This document shows, piece after piece, positions 1-5,449 of a stretch of 5,449 nucleotides of DNA. A program made the position numbers and the translations under genes. Positions within the stretch are counted from its first letter, which is position 1. Every line of letters starts with the position of its first letter. Below the pieces are notes generated by a model. That model was not told the DNA's origin. It saw only the letters and a program-made list of their open reading frames with translations, and ran no database searches. The DNA is from Methylobacterium sp. (lineage in GTDB: Bacteria > Pseudomonadota > Alphaproteobacteria > Rhizobiales > Beijerinckiaceae): contig JAJKJG010000360.1 in the NCBI GenBank assembly GCA_021154065.1, positions 1-5,449 of the forward strand. Reading direction: 5' to 3'.

Positions 1-315
1 ATAAAGCCCCGTGCCGCCGACAAGGATTGGCAGCCGCCCGGCTTGCCGGGTTTCAGCGAGGACGTGGGCCGCATCGACCAGGTAGCGCCCGACCGAGTAG
101 TTCTCAGCCCCGTCGATGTTTCCGTAGAGCCAATGCGGCGCTTGCCCCTCCTCCTCCGACGTCGGCCGGGCGGTGAGGATGCGCAGGTCGCGGTAGACCT
201 GCATGGAATCGGCGTTGACGATCGCGCCGCCGAACGCGCGCGCGAGCGCCAGCCCGAGGGCCGACTTGCCCGAGGCCGTCGGGCCTGCGATGAGGACGGC
301 CCCGCGTTCAGCCAT
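1..315 (-). CDS. miaA: tRNA dimethylallyltransferase MiaA, N-terminal part (cut by window edge)
   Basis: MiaA transfers a dimethylallyl group from dimethylallyl diphosphate to N6 of adenosine 37, next to the anticodon, in tRNAs that read codons starting with U; it is a cytoplasmic enzyme. The window holds the first 105 codons and the gene continues past the left edge. Visible landmarks are the P-loop GPTASGKS at residues 11-18, the NADSMQVY stretch at 34-41 whose Asp-Ser lies in the family's active site, a TARPT segment near 48-52, and the VGGTGLY motif at 99-105 with the conserved Thr at 102. The start at 315 is chosen because the P-loop then sits at the usual short distance from the N-terminus. 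A GGAGGT lies on the minus strand at 334-329, but 13 bases from this ATG is a long spacing. An in-frame ATG at 348 would add 11 residues and run deeper into serB. The gene is divergent from serB with no intergenic space. Family assignment is secure; the exact start is not. Confidence 0.95.
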   Translation of the reverse strand, partial: MAERGAVLIAGPTASGKSALGLALARAFGGAIVNADSMQVYRDLRILTARPTSEEEGQAPHWLYGNIDGAENYSVGRYLVDAAHVLAETRQAGRLPILVGGTGLY

Positions 316-1225
316 GATCCCGACCGTGACCTCCGTCGCAACCCTCATATCAAACCCGCGCGCCCCCGCCATCACGGACGCCGTGCTCGCTGAAGCGCGC
401 CGGATCGCGCGGACCCGCCACCCGGCCCGGACGCTTCACGACGCGGTCGCGGCCGAGTTCCTGTTCGACGCCGGCCCGGAGGGCGCGGCCTCAATCGAGC
501 GCGAACTGCGGTCGCGGTTCTCGGACCGCCCGATCGACATCGTGATCCAGCCCGCTGGGCACCGCCGCAAGCGCCTGTTCCTGGCCGACATGGACTCCAC
601 CATGATCGGGCAGGAGTGCATCGACGAACTCGCCGACTTCGTCGGCCTCAAAGCCGAGGTGGCGGCCATCACCGAGCGCGCCATGCGCGGCGAGATCGCC
701 TTCGAGCCGGCGCTGCGCGAGCGCGTGGCGCTCCTCAAAGGTCTTGCGGTCGGCGTCGTCGATGAGATTATCGCGAAGCGCATCCGCCTCACGCCCGGCG
801 GGCGCGCCCTCGTCCAGACCATGCGCGCGCACGGCGCCTATGCGGGCCTGGTCTCGGGCGGGTTCACGCTGTTCACCGGCCCGATTGCTCAAAAAATCGG
901 GTTCGAGGAGCATCGGGCCAACCGGCTCGTGATCGAGAACGAACGGCTGGCCGGGCGCGTGGAGGAGCCCATCCTCGGTCGCGAGGCCAAGCTCGCCACG
1001 CTCATCGAATTGCGCCAAAAGCTCGGGCTGTCGCACGAGGAGACGCTGGCCGTGGGCGACGGCGCCAACGATCTGGCCATGTTGACTGAGGCGGGCCTCG
1101 GGGTCGCCTACCACGCCAAGCCCGCGGTCGCCGCGGCCGCGCACGCCCGCATCGACCACGGCGACCTCACGGCGTTGCTCTATGTCCAGGGCTATGCGGC
1201 GAGCGAGTTCGTCAAAGCGATGTGA
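314..1225 (+). CDS. serB: Phosphoserine phosphatase SerB
   Basis: SerB hydrolyses O-phosphoserine to L-serine and phosphate, the last step of the phosphorylated serine pathway, in the cytoplasm. It is a HAD-superfamily enzyme needing Mg2+. From the ATG at 314 it has 303 residues. The first 80 or so form the variable N-terminal region. The catalytic domain shows motif I DMDST at 92-96 (nucleophile Asp92, general acid Asp94), a conserved Glu101, the MRG segment near 124-126, motif II SGG at 181-183, Lys226 of motif III in GREAK, and motif [11 protein letters not shown] at 248-256. All key residues are present, so it should be active. An in-frame GTG at 326 gives a protein beginning [11 protein letters not shown], close to the usual start of alphaproteobacterial SerB, and is a serious alternative. 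Neither start has a strong Shine-Dalgarno site. A longer reading from the ATG at 203 would lie inside miaA and is unlikely. Its promoter must lie within miaA, on the opposite strand. Confidence 0.95.
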   Translation: MIPTVTSVATLISNPRAPAITDAVLAEARRIARTRHPARTLHDAVAAEFLFDAGPEGAASIERELRSRFSDRPIDIVIQPAGHRRKRLFLADMDSTMIGQECIDELADFVGLKAEVAAITERAMRGEIAFEPALRERVALLKGLAVGVVDEIIAKRIRLTPGGRALVQTMRAHGAYAGLVSGGFTLFTGPIAQKIGFEEHRANRLVIENERLAGRVEEPILGREAKLATLIELRQKLGLSHEETLAVGDGANDLAMLTEAGLGVAYHAKPAVAAAAHARIDHGDLTALLYVQGYAASEFVKAM

Positions 1226-1253
1226 GAGCACATCGACGGGCGGCTGACCTTCC

Positions 1254-1267
1254 GGCACAATCGTGCC
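1254..1267. repeat. Short inverted repeat in the serB-DUF29 gap
   Basis: GGCAC and GTGCC flank a 4-base AATC loop, a perfect 5-bp inverted repeat. It lies 29 bases after the serB stop and 9 bases before the Shine-Dalgarno site of the DUF29 gene. It could be a small hairpin in a shared transcript or a half-site pair for a regulator. No T-run follows, so it is unlikely to be a terminator. It may also be chance in GC-rich DNA. Confidence 0.3.
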
Positions 1268-1276
1268 TGGATTTAC

Positions 1277-1281
1277 AGGAG
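1277..1281 (+). promoter_or_regulatory. Shine-Dalgarno site that fixes the TTG start of the DUF29 gene
   Basis: AGGAG sits 8 bases before the TTG at 1290, a near-ideal spacing. The upstream in-frame GTG at 1263 would place this site inside the coding region and would add nine residues not resembling the family start, so the TTG is preferred. Confidence 0.7.
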
Positions 1282-1289
1282 ATCAGCCC

Positions 1290-1793
1290 TTGGACGATCT
1301 CTACGATACCGACATCCTTGCCTGGTCGCAGCGCCAAGCGGCGGTTCTGCGCGACCTCGCCGCAAGGCGGGATCTGCCGAACGAACTCGACCTGGACCAT
1401 GTGGCTGAGGAAATCGAAGACGTGGGCAGGTCCGAACTCACCGCCGTCCAAAGCTTCCTGAGACTGTGCCTGGTTCATGTCATCAAGGCAGCCTGTTCGC
1501 CCAGAGAATCGCTTGCGCCGGGGTGGGGCGAAGAAGCCGTTCGGTTTCGCGGCGATGCGCTCGACCGTCTCACGCCGTCGATGCTGGGCTTGATCGACCT
1601 CGACGCGATCTGGCGTCGGGCGGTTCGGGAATCCGAAGAAAGCCTCGCCTTCTACGACGAGCCCCTCCCTCCCTCGCTGCCGACCAAGTGCCCCTTCAGC
1701 TTGGAGGCCCTCACCGCCCGGTCCTTTGACGTCCGTGCGGCTGTCGAGAGCCTCAAACCGCCTCGCGACGCGGCTGAAGCGGAGCCCGAATAG
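1290..1793 (+). CDS. DUF29-family protein of unknown function
   Basis: From the TTG at 1290 this encodes 167 residues of the DUF29 family (Pfam), common in cyanobacteria and alphaproteobacteria and without an established function. Family-like landmarks are the opening LYDTDILAW at 4-12, the acidic helix HVAEEIEDVGRSE at 37-49, the helical core LRLCLVHVIKAA at 57-68, TPSML at 95-99 and the late CPF at 134-136. It appears soluble and mostly helical, with no signal peptide or membrane segment. The last 15 or so residues are Pro/Ala/Glu-rich and probably disordered. It lies 64 bases after serB in the same direction, so it may be read from the serB transcript, and it converges on degP with a hairpin between them. 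No functional link to serine synthesis or envelope proteolysis is evident. It is probably an accessory gene placed between two conserved blocks. Family call is firm, function unknown. Confidence 0.85.
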   Translation: MDDLYDTDILAWSQRQAAVLRDLAARRDLPNELDLDHVAEEIEDVGRSELTAVQSFLRLCLVHVIKAACSPRESLAPGWGEEAVRFRGDALDRLTPSMLGLIDLDAIWRRAVRESEESLAFYDEPLPPSLPTKCPFSLEALTARSFDVRAAVESLKPPRDAAEAEPE

Positions 1794-1796
1794 CAA

Positions 1797-1818
1797 AGGG
1801 CGGCCCAAAGGCCGCCCT
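1797..1818. terminator. Probable bidirectional terminator between the DUF29 gene and degP
   Basis: AGGGCGGCC and GGCCGCCCT form a perfect 9-bp stem around a CAAA loop (TTTG on the other strand). The hairpin starts 3 bases after the DUF29 stop at 1793 and lies 31 bases beyond the degP stop at 1850. T-tracts are short: on the minus strand the stem ends in CCCTTTGCTATT, on the plus strand only TCGTC follows. It is therefore a better classical terminator for degP than for DUF29. Its position between convergent genes supports use in both directions. Confidence 0.7.
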
Positions 1819-1849
1819 CGTCGACAGGCTACGATGACGGCTGCGCCGC

Positions 1850-3358
1850 CTATCCTTCCTTGTCGAGCGGCACCGCGATGAAGCGGACCTCGCCCTGCGC
1901 GTTGGCGATGAGAAGCAGCGCCGACTTGCGGCCGTCCTTCTTGAGCGCGTCGATGCGTTTCGTCACGTCCGCCGGCGATGAGACGGTCTCCTGCCCGACC
2001 TCGACGATCACGTCGCCGGCCTGGATGCGCTTGTCGGCGGCGGGCGAGTTCGGATCGACGCGGGTGACGAGCACGCCCTTGACGGTGTCCTTGACGTTGT
2101 AACGCTTGCGCATCTCCTCGGTGAGGCCGCTGAGGCTGAGGCCCAGCGCCTGCCGGGCGATGCTCGGCGTTTCGGCCTGGGGCTGGTTGAGGCTCGCCTG
2201 CTTGTCGTTGTCCTCCAGGCGGCCGAGCGTGACCGCCCTGGTCAGCTCCTTGCCCTTGCGGACGATCGACACATCGACGGCCTTGCCCACGGGGGTCGCC
2301 GCGACGATGCGCGGCAGGTCGCGCGACTCGCGCACCTCCTTGCCGTCGAACTTGACGATCACGTCGCCGACTTCGAGCCCCGACGTTTTGGCGGGCCCCT
2401 TTTCGTCGACGCCGGCCACGAGGGCGCCGCGCGCCGAACCGAGGTTGAGCGCCTCGGCCGTCGCGTCGTCGACGTTCTGGATGCGGACGCCGAGCCAGCC
2501 GCGGCGGGTCTCGCCGAACTGGCGCAGCTGGTCGATCACCGGCACGGCCGTCGAGGCCGGAACCGCGAAGCCGATGCCGACCGAGCCGCCGGTGGGCGAC
2601 AGGATCGCGGTGTTGATGCCGATGACCTCGCCGCTCATGTTGAACAGCGGCCCGCCCGAGTTGCCCTTGTTGATCGAGGCGTCGGTTTGAATGAAGTTGT
2701 CGTAAGGGCCGGACTCGATGTTGCGGCCACGCGCCGAGACGACGCCGGCCGTCACCGATCCGCCAAGCCCGAACGGGTTGCCGATCGCCATCACCCAGTC
2801 GCCCGGACGCATCCTGTCGGAATCCCCGAAGGTGACGGCCTTGAGCGGCTTGTCGGATTTCACGCGCAGGACGGCGACATCGACCTTGGAGTCCTTGCCC
2901 ACCAGTTCGGCCTTGAGCTTGGTCCCGTCGTGGAGGATGACCGTGATCTCGTTGGCGTCGCCGATCACGTGGTTGTTCGTGACCACAAGCCCCGAGGCGT
3001 CGATGATGAAGCCGGACCCGAGCGAGTTCGAGCGACGCGGCGGGCGGGGCGCGCTGTCGCCCTGTCCCGGCCCTTGGCCGCGACGGTTGAAGAACTCCTC
3101 AAAGAGATCTTCGAACGGCGTTCCGGGCGGAAGCTGCGGCAACGCCCGACCGCGGGCTTCGACAGTGGTGGCCGCGGAGATATTGACCACCGCGTCCATC
3201 ACTTGGTCGGCGAGGTCGGCGAGCGACTCAGGTCCGCGCGCGCGCGCATCGAGCGGCCAGAGCGTCACTGCGAGGGCGAGCGCTCCGACGAGCGCCGCCC
3301 AAAAGCGATCCGCTCGGGCCGCGGCAGGCTGCGCAAGAGCGTTCACGAGATGAGCCAT
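1850..3358 (-). CDS. degP: Periplasmic serine endoprotease of the DegP/HtrA (Do) family
   Basis: This 502-residue protein is a trypsin-fold protease and chaperone that degrades or refolds damaged proteins in the periplasm. Residues 18-40 form a hydrophobic signal sequence ending LDARA, with probable signal peptidase I cleavage after Ala40; it could instead remain as an anchor. The protease domain spans about 45-280, with the triad His130 (TNNHVI), Asp160 (KVDVAVLRV) and Ser234 (GNSGGP). The Gly/Pro/Gln-rich segment at 92-109 corresponds to the flexible LA loop. Two PDZ domains follow at about 287-380 and 403-497, beginning GWLGVRIQ and LGLSLSGL. Length and two-PDZ architecture match DegP, DegQ and MucD rather than single-PDZ DegS; which of these is the closest counterpart cannot be told here. 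The ATG at 3358 is supported by an AAAGGA site 6 bases upstream. It is last in the hflK-hflC-DUF2065 cluster but separated by 106 bases, so it probably has its own promoter. Confidence 0.96.
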   Translation of the reverse strand: MAHLVNALAQPAAARADRFWAALVGALALAVTLWPLDARARGPESLADLADQVMDAVVNISAATTVEARGRALPQLPPGTPFEDLFEEFFNRRGQGPGQGDSAPRPPRRSNSLGSGFIIDASGLVVTNNHVIGDANEITVILHDGTKLKAELVGKDSKVDVAVLRVKSDKPLKAVTFGDSDRMRPGDWVMAIGNPFGLGGSVTAGVVSARGRNIESGPYDNFIQTDASINKGNSGGPLFNMSGEVIGINTAILSPTGGSVGIGFAVPASTAVPVIDQLRQFGETRRGWLGVRIQNVDDATAEALNLGSARGALVAGVDEKGPAKTSGLEVGDVIVKFDGKEVRESRDLPRIVAATPVGKAVDVSIVRKGKELTRAVTLGRLEDNDKQASLNQPQAETPSIARQALGLSLSGLTEEMRKRYNVKDTVKGVLVTRVDPNSPAADKRIQAGDVIVEVGQETVSSPADVTKRIDALKKDGRKSALLLIANAQGEVRFIAVPLDKEG

Positions 3359-3364
3359 AGGGTG

Positions 3365-3370
3365 TCCTTT
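3365..3370 (-). promoter_or_regulatory. Shine-Dalgarno site of degP
   Basis: On the minus strand AAAGGA lies 6 bases before the ATG at 3358. It supports that start for the protease. Confidence 0.6.
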
Positions 3371-3382
3371 AAGGAATGGCGA

Positions 3383-3396
3383 CGATCCGCGGATCG
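3383..3396. promoter_or_regulatory. Perfect 14-bp palindrome in the degP leader, possible operator
   Basis: CGATCCGCGGATCG reads the same on both strands and ends 24 bases before the degP start. If the promoter suggested at 3403-3432 is real, the palindrome begins about 6 bases after its -10 element and so covers the transcription start, a common place for a repressor site. It could instead act as a hairpin in the mRNA leader, although with no loop bases the stem would be poor. No known regulator is recognised for it. Confidence 0.4.
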
Positions 3397-3402
3397 GCAG
3401 TG

Positions 3403-3432
3403 CATAGATCGTCAGACAGCGCGTTCATTCAA
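3403..3432 (-). promoter_or_regulatory. Candidate degP promoter
   Basis: On the minus strand TTGAAT (3432-3427) and TCTATG (3408-3403) are separated by 18 bases, a partial match to a housekeeping-type -35/-10 pair. The upstream element reads CTTGAA when extended by one base, which also resembles the -35 of heat-shock sigma-32 promoters, but the downstream part does not fit that consensus well. The location, in the only sizeable gap of the cluster, is the strongest support. Weak call. Confidence 0.3.
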
Positions 3433-3464
3433 GCATCAAATGCGGCGGAAGCGCGGCTCCGGTG

Positions 3465-3659
3465 TCACAGCCCGGCCTTTCGGGCTCCCCACACGATCGC
3501 GACTCCGAGGACGGCGGTGACGATCCCGACGACCCGAAGCCGCTCGCGCGGCGTTTCCGCCGCCTCGCTCATGGCGCGCCGCACCGTGTCCGGAGCGGCG
3601 GCGCACAACAGACCCTCAATCGCGAGCGCCAACCCAAGAGCCGCGACGAGGTCGATCAT
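3465..3659 (-). CDS. DUF2065 (YjeT-like) small inner-membrane protein
   Basis: This 64-residue protein belongs to the DUF2065 family, typified by E. coli YjeT, which is encoded just after hflC there as well. It has two predicted membrane helices, about 3-22 (LVAALGLALAIEGLLCAAA) and 43-58 (VVGIVTAVLGVAIVWGA). A charged loop of about 20 residues rich in Arg and Glu joins them, so both ends probably lie on the same side of the membrane. The Glu15 inside the first helix and a loop Pro (P23) are distinctive. The ATG at 3659 comes 3 bases after the hflC stop and has no good Shine-Dalgarno site, so translation is probably coupled to hflC. Function is not established. The tight linkage suggests a part in the HflKC-FtsH complex or in envelope quality control, which is inference. 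Confidence 0.85.
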   Translation of the reverse strand: MIDLVAALGLALAIEGLLCAAAPDTVRRAMSEAAETPRERLRVVGIVTAVLGVAIVWGARKAGL

Positions 3660-3662
3660 CGG

Positions 3663-4610
3663 CTACCGCGCCGCGGCGCCGCCGGCTCCAAGACTGCCCG
3701 TGTTGCCGGGGACGGGCGCGCCGCCGTTCCCGGCCGGAGTTCGCCCGGACGGGTCGTTGAAATAGCGGAAGAAGTTCGAGTTCGGGCTCAAGACCATGCG
3801 CGTGTCGTTCGGACGCAATCCGTTCTCGTAGGCCTGCATCGAACGGTAGAAGGTGAAGAAGTCGGGATCGCGCCCGAACGCCTCGGCGAGGATGCGGTTC
3901 TTCTCCCCGTCGCCCTGGCCGCGCAGCTGGTCCGCCTGGCGGCCGGCTTCCGCCACGATGACGGTCGCCTCGCGATCGGCCCGCGCCCGGATGCCCAGGG
4001 CCTCCTGCTGCCCGTGCGCCCGAATATCCGCCGCCTCGCGTTGCCGCTCGGTCTGCATGCGCTGGAACACCGCCTGGCTGTTCGCCGCCGGCAGATCGAC
4101 CCTCGTCAGGCGCACATCGACGATCTCGATGCCAAGCTCGCGGGCCTGCCGGTTCAGGATTTCCTGAATATGGTTCATCAGCTCGCCGCGCCTCGTGCGG
4201 ATGATTTCCGTCGTGGTTGCGCCGGCCAGCACGTTGCGCAGGGAGGAGTTGACGAAGCTCGTCAGGCGGGCGTTGGCGTTCTGGATGTTGTTGACGGACT
4301 GGTAGAAGCGGAGCGGGTCGGTGATGCGGTAGCGCGCGAAGGCGTCCACCTCCAGGTTCTGACGGTCGGTCGACAGGATCGTTTGCACCGGCAGGTCGAG
4401 GTCGAGCACGCGCTTGTCGACGTAATGCACCGTCTCGACCAGCGGAACCTTGAAGTAGAGCCCCGGCTCGGTGAGGACCTTTCGCACCGCTCCGAACCGC
4501 AGCACGAGGGCCTGCTGCGTCTGATGGACCGTGAACATGGCGGCGAACAGGGTGATCGCGGCGATTCCGACAAGAAGGAGGATGCCGGTCCGGAGAGCCT
4601 GGCTTCTCAT
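3663..4610 (-). CDS. hflC: HflC, SPFH-domain modulator of FtsH protease
   Basis: HflC pairs with HflK to form a large cage-like inner-membrane complex around the FtsH protease and modulates which membrane proteins it degrades. The 315 residues comprise a single N-terminal membrane helix at about 8-28, an SPFH/band 7 domain from about 27 to 185 (landmarks EPGLYFKVPLVETV at 48-61, DRQNLEVDAFARYRI at 82-96, TEIIRTRRGELM at 134-145), and a long charged coiled coil at about 185-245 carrying QREAADIRAHGQQEA and repeated Ala/Glu/Arg patterns. After the conserved FFTFYRSMQAYE segment at 251-262, the last 30 residues form a Gly/Pro/Ala-rich tail. The bulk of the protein is expected on the periplasmic side. 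The start at 4610 overlaps the hflK stop in ATGA, and a GGGAGG lies 6 bases upstream, so the two are cotranscribed and probably translated in step. HflC resembles a protease in name only in older annotation; no catalytic motif is seen. Confidence 0.96.
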   Translation of the reverse strand: MRSQALRTGILLLVGIAAITLFAAMFTVHQTQQALVLRFGAVRKVLTEPGLYFKVPLVETVHYVDKRVLDLDLPVQTILSTDRQNLEVDAFARYRITDPLRFYQSVNNIQNANARLTSFVNSSLRNVLAGATTTEIIRTRRGELMNHIQEILNRQARELGIEIVDVRLTRVDLPAANSQAVFQRMQTERQREAADIRAHGQQEALGIRARADREATVIVAEAGRQADQLRGQGDGEKNRILAEAFGRDPDFFTFYRSMQAYENGLRPNDTRMVLSPNSNFFRYFNDPSGRTPAGNGGAPVPGNTGSLGAGGAAAR

Positions 4611-5449
4611 CGGCTGCCTCCCTGCGCCTGGCCCGCGCCCTGACCCTGGCTCGCGCCCGCCTGCGGCGACGGCCGCCGTTGCAGGTCGTTCAGCGGAAGA
4701 AACGGCACGACGCCCTGCCCCCCTTGGGCGCTCTGGTCGATCAGCACCTTGTCGGCGCCGCCGAGCACCCGCTCCATCGTCTCCAGGAACATGCGCTTAC
4801 GGATCACGTCCGGCGCCCTGCGGTAGGCGTCGTAGATCTGGCTGAACCGGCTGGCCTGGCCGGTCGCCTCGGCGACGACCTGCTCGCGGTAGCCTTCCGC
4901 CTGCTGAACCACGCGGGTCGCCTGGCCCCGCGCCTCGGGAACGACGCGGCTCGCATACGCCCCCGCCTCGTTCTGGACGCGGACGGCGTCCTGCTGGGCG
5001 GCGTTCACGTCGTAGAAGGATTCTCGCACCTGCGGCGGCGGGACGACCGCCTGCAGCTGCACGCCCGTCACCAGGACTCCGGCCCCGTAGCCGTTGAGCG
5101 TCTGCTGCATGATGTCCTGAACCTCGTTGGCGACGCTCGCCTGCTCGGTGGTGAGAACCGCCTGGATCTGGCGCCGGCCGATGACCTCACGCATCGCGCT
5201 CTCGGCGACGGCCTTGATCGTGCCTTCCGGGTTCTGGAGGTTGAAGACGTAGTTGTTGGCCCGCGACGGATCGACCCGCCAGAGCGCGTCGAAGTCGATG
5301 TCGATGATGTTGCCGTCGCCGGTCAGCATCAGGCTTTCTTCGGCGACGTCGCGCGCGCGGCCTTGCGGCCCGCCCGGCCGGTAGCCGACCTCGGTCCGGT
5401 TGACGGCCGTGACGTTCGGCCTGACCACGGAACCGATCGGATACGGCAG
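4607..5449 (-). CDS. hflK: HflK, SPFH-domain partner of HflC, 5' end outside window
   Basis: HflK is the partner of HflC in the membrane complex that surrounds and modulates FtsH. The window holds the last 280 codons. The reading frame stays open to the right edge, where it reads LPYPIGSV followed by RPNVT, the conserved start of the SPFH domain. The Gly-rich N-terminal region and the membrane helix must therefore lie beyond the edge, and the GTG at 5428 is an internal Val codon, not a start. Within the window are the SPFH core (EESLMLTGDGN, FDALWRV, MREVIGRR), the VVPPPQVRESFYDVNAAQQD junction about 136-155 and a coiled coil at about 150-205 with repeated EARGQA-like units. RMFLETMERVLGGADKVLID at about 219-238 precedes the end. 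The final 30 or so residues are Gln/Gly/Ala-rich and low-complexity, as usual for the family tail. The stop overlaps the hflC start by 4 bases. Confidence 0.96.
   Translation of the reverse strand: MPYPIGSVVRPNVTAVNRTEVGYRPGGPQGRARDVAEESLMLTGDGNIIDIDFDALWRVDPSRANNYVFNLQNPEGTIKAVAESAMREVIGRRQIQAVLTTEQASVANEVQDIMQQTLNGYGAGVLVTGVQLQAVVPPPQVRESFYDVNAAQQDAVRVQNEAGAYASRVVPEARGQATRVVQQAEGYREQVVAEATGQASRFSQIYDAYRRAPDVIRKRMFLETMERVLGGADKVLIDQSAQGGQGVVPFLPLNDLQRRPSPQAGASQGQGAGQAQGGSR
4617..4622 (-). promoter_or_regulatory. Shine-Dalgarno site of hflC inside the end of hflK
   Basis: GGGAGG on the minus strand lies 6 bases before the hflC ATG at 4610, inside the last codons of hflK. With the ATGA overlap, it allows both re-initiation and fresh initiation, fitting a complex whose two subunits are needed in equal amounts. 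Confidence 0.65.

Noticed and set aside
203..313. A 37-residue N-terminal extension of SerB from the ATG at 203
   Set aside because: It lies entirely within the miaA coding region on the other strand and does not resemble the start of SerB proteins. The ATG at 314 or GTG at 326 fits better.
491..1258. A 255-codon open frame on the minus strand opposite serB
   Set aside because: It is a shadow of the serB reading frame in GC-rich DNA. SerB has every catalytic motif, and the antisense product has no recognisable domain.
1254..1267. A sigma-54 promoter (GG-N10-GC) suggested by GGCAC near GTGCC
   Set aside because: The GG-to-GC spacing is one base short on both strands, and the -12 half lacks the TTGC core.
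3433..3443. Small inverted repeat GCAT-CAA-ATGC just upstream of the candidate degP -35
   Set aside because: A 4-bp stem is too short to separate from chance, and no T-run follows.
2687..3520. A 277-codon open frame on the plus strand opposite degP
   Set aside because: It is antisense to the signal and protease domains of degP, with shadow-like composition and no domain.
3462..4643. A 393-codon open frame on the plus strand opposite hflC
   Set aside because: It is antisense to hflC, very rich in Arg, Asp and His as expected of a shadow frame, and has no family resemblance.
4607..5428. Complete hflK starting with GTG at 5428
   Set aside because: The frame stays open to the right edge and upstream codons give the conserved LPYPIGSV stretch, so the gene is truncated by the window and this GTG is an internal Val.

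Overview
This is a GC-rich, gene-dense chromosomal window. All six genes have familiar bacterial homologues. The combination of a divergent miaA/serB pair with an hflK-hflC-DUF2065-degP cluster, plus the style of the proteins (for example a SerB opening with a [12 protein letters not shown] stretch), points to an alphaproteobacterium, probably of the order Hyphomicrobiales (Rhizobiales). The genus cannot be settled from this sequence. No mobile element, CRISPR array, rRNA or tRNA is visible, and no gap between genes exceeds about 110 bases.

Layout. On the left, the 5' part of miaA (tRNA dimethylallyltransferase) runs leftward off the window edge. It starts back-to-back with serB (phosphoserine phosphatase), which runs rightward, and the two candidate ATG start codons overlap in a single CATG. 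About 64 bases after serB, in the same direction, is a small DUF29-family gene with a TTG start and a clear Shine-Dalgarno site. A compact GC hairpin at 1797-1818 follows and probably terminates transcription from both sides, because everything to its right is on the opposite strand.

The right two thirds is a minus-strand cluster, in order of transcription: hflK (5' end beyond the right edge), hflC (ATGA overlap with hflK), a 64-residue two-helix membrane protein of the DUF2065/YjeT family (3 bases after hflC), and then, after a 106-base gap, a DegP/HtrA-type periplasmic serine protease. The gap holds a candidate promoter and a perfect 14-bp palindrome.

How the genes work together. HflK and HflC form the SPFH-domain membrane complex that surrounds and modulates the FtsH protease, and DegP degrades or refolds damaged envelope proteins. 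The cluster therefore looks like an envelope protein quality-control module. The DUF2065 protein is the uncharacterised member. Its tight coupling to hflC, the same neighbourhood known for YjeT in Escherichia coli, makes it a reasonable candidate accessory subunit. The left side is housekeeping (tRNA modification and serine biosynthesis). No wholly new system is evident; the most interesting loose ends are the DUF2065 protein, the palindrome in the degP leader, the overlapping divergent starts and the orphan DUF29 gene.
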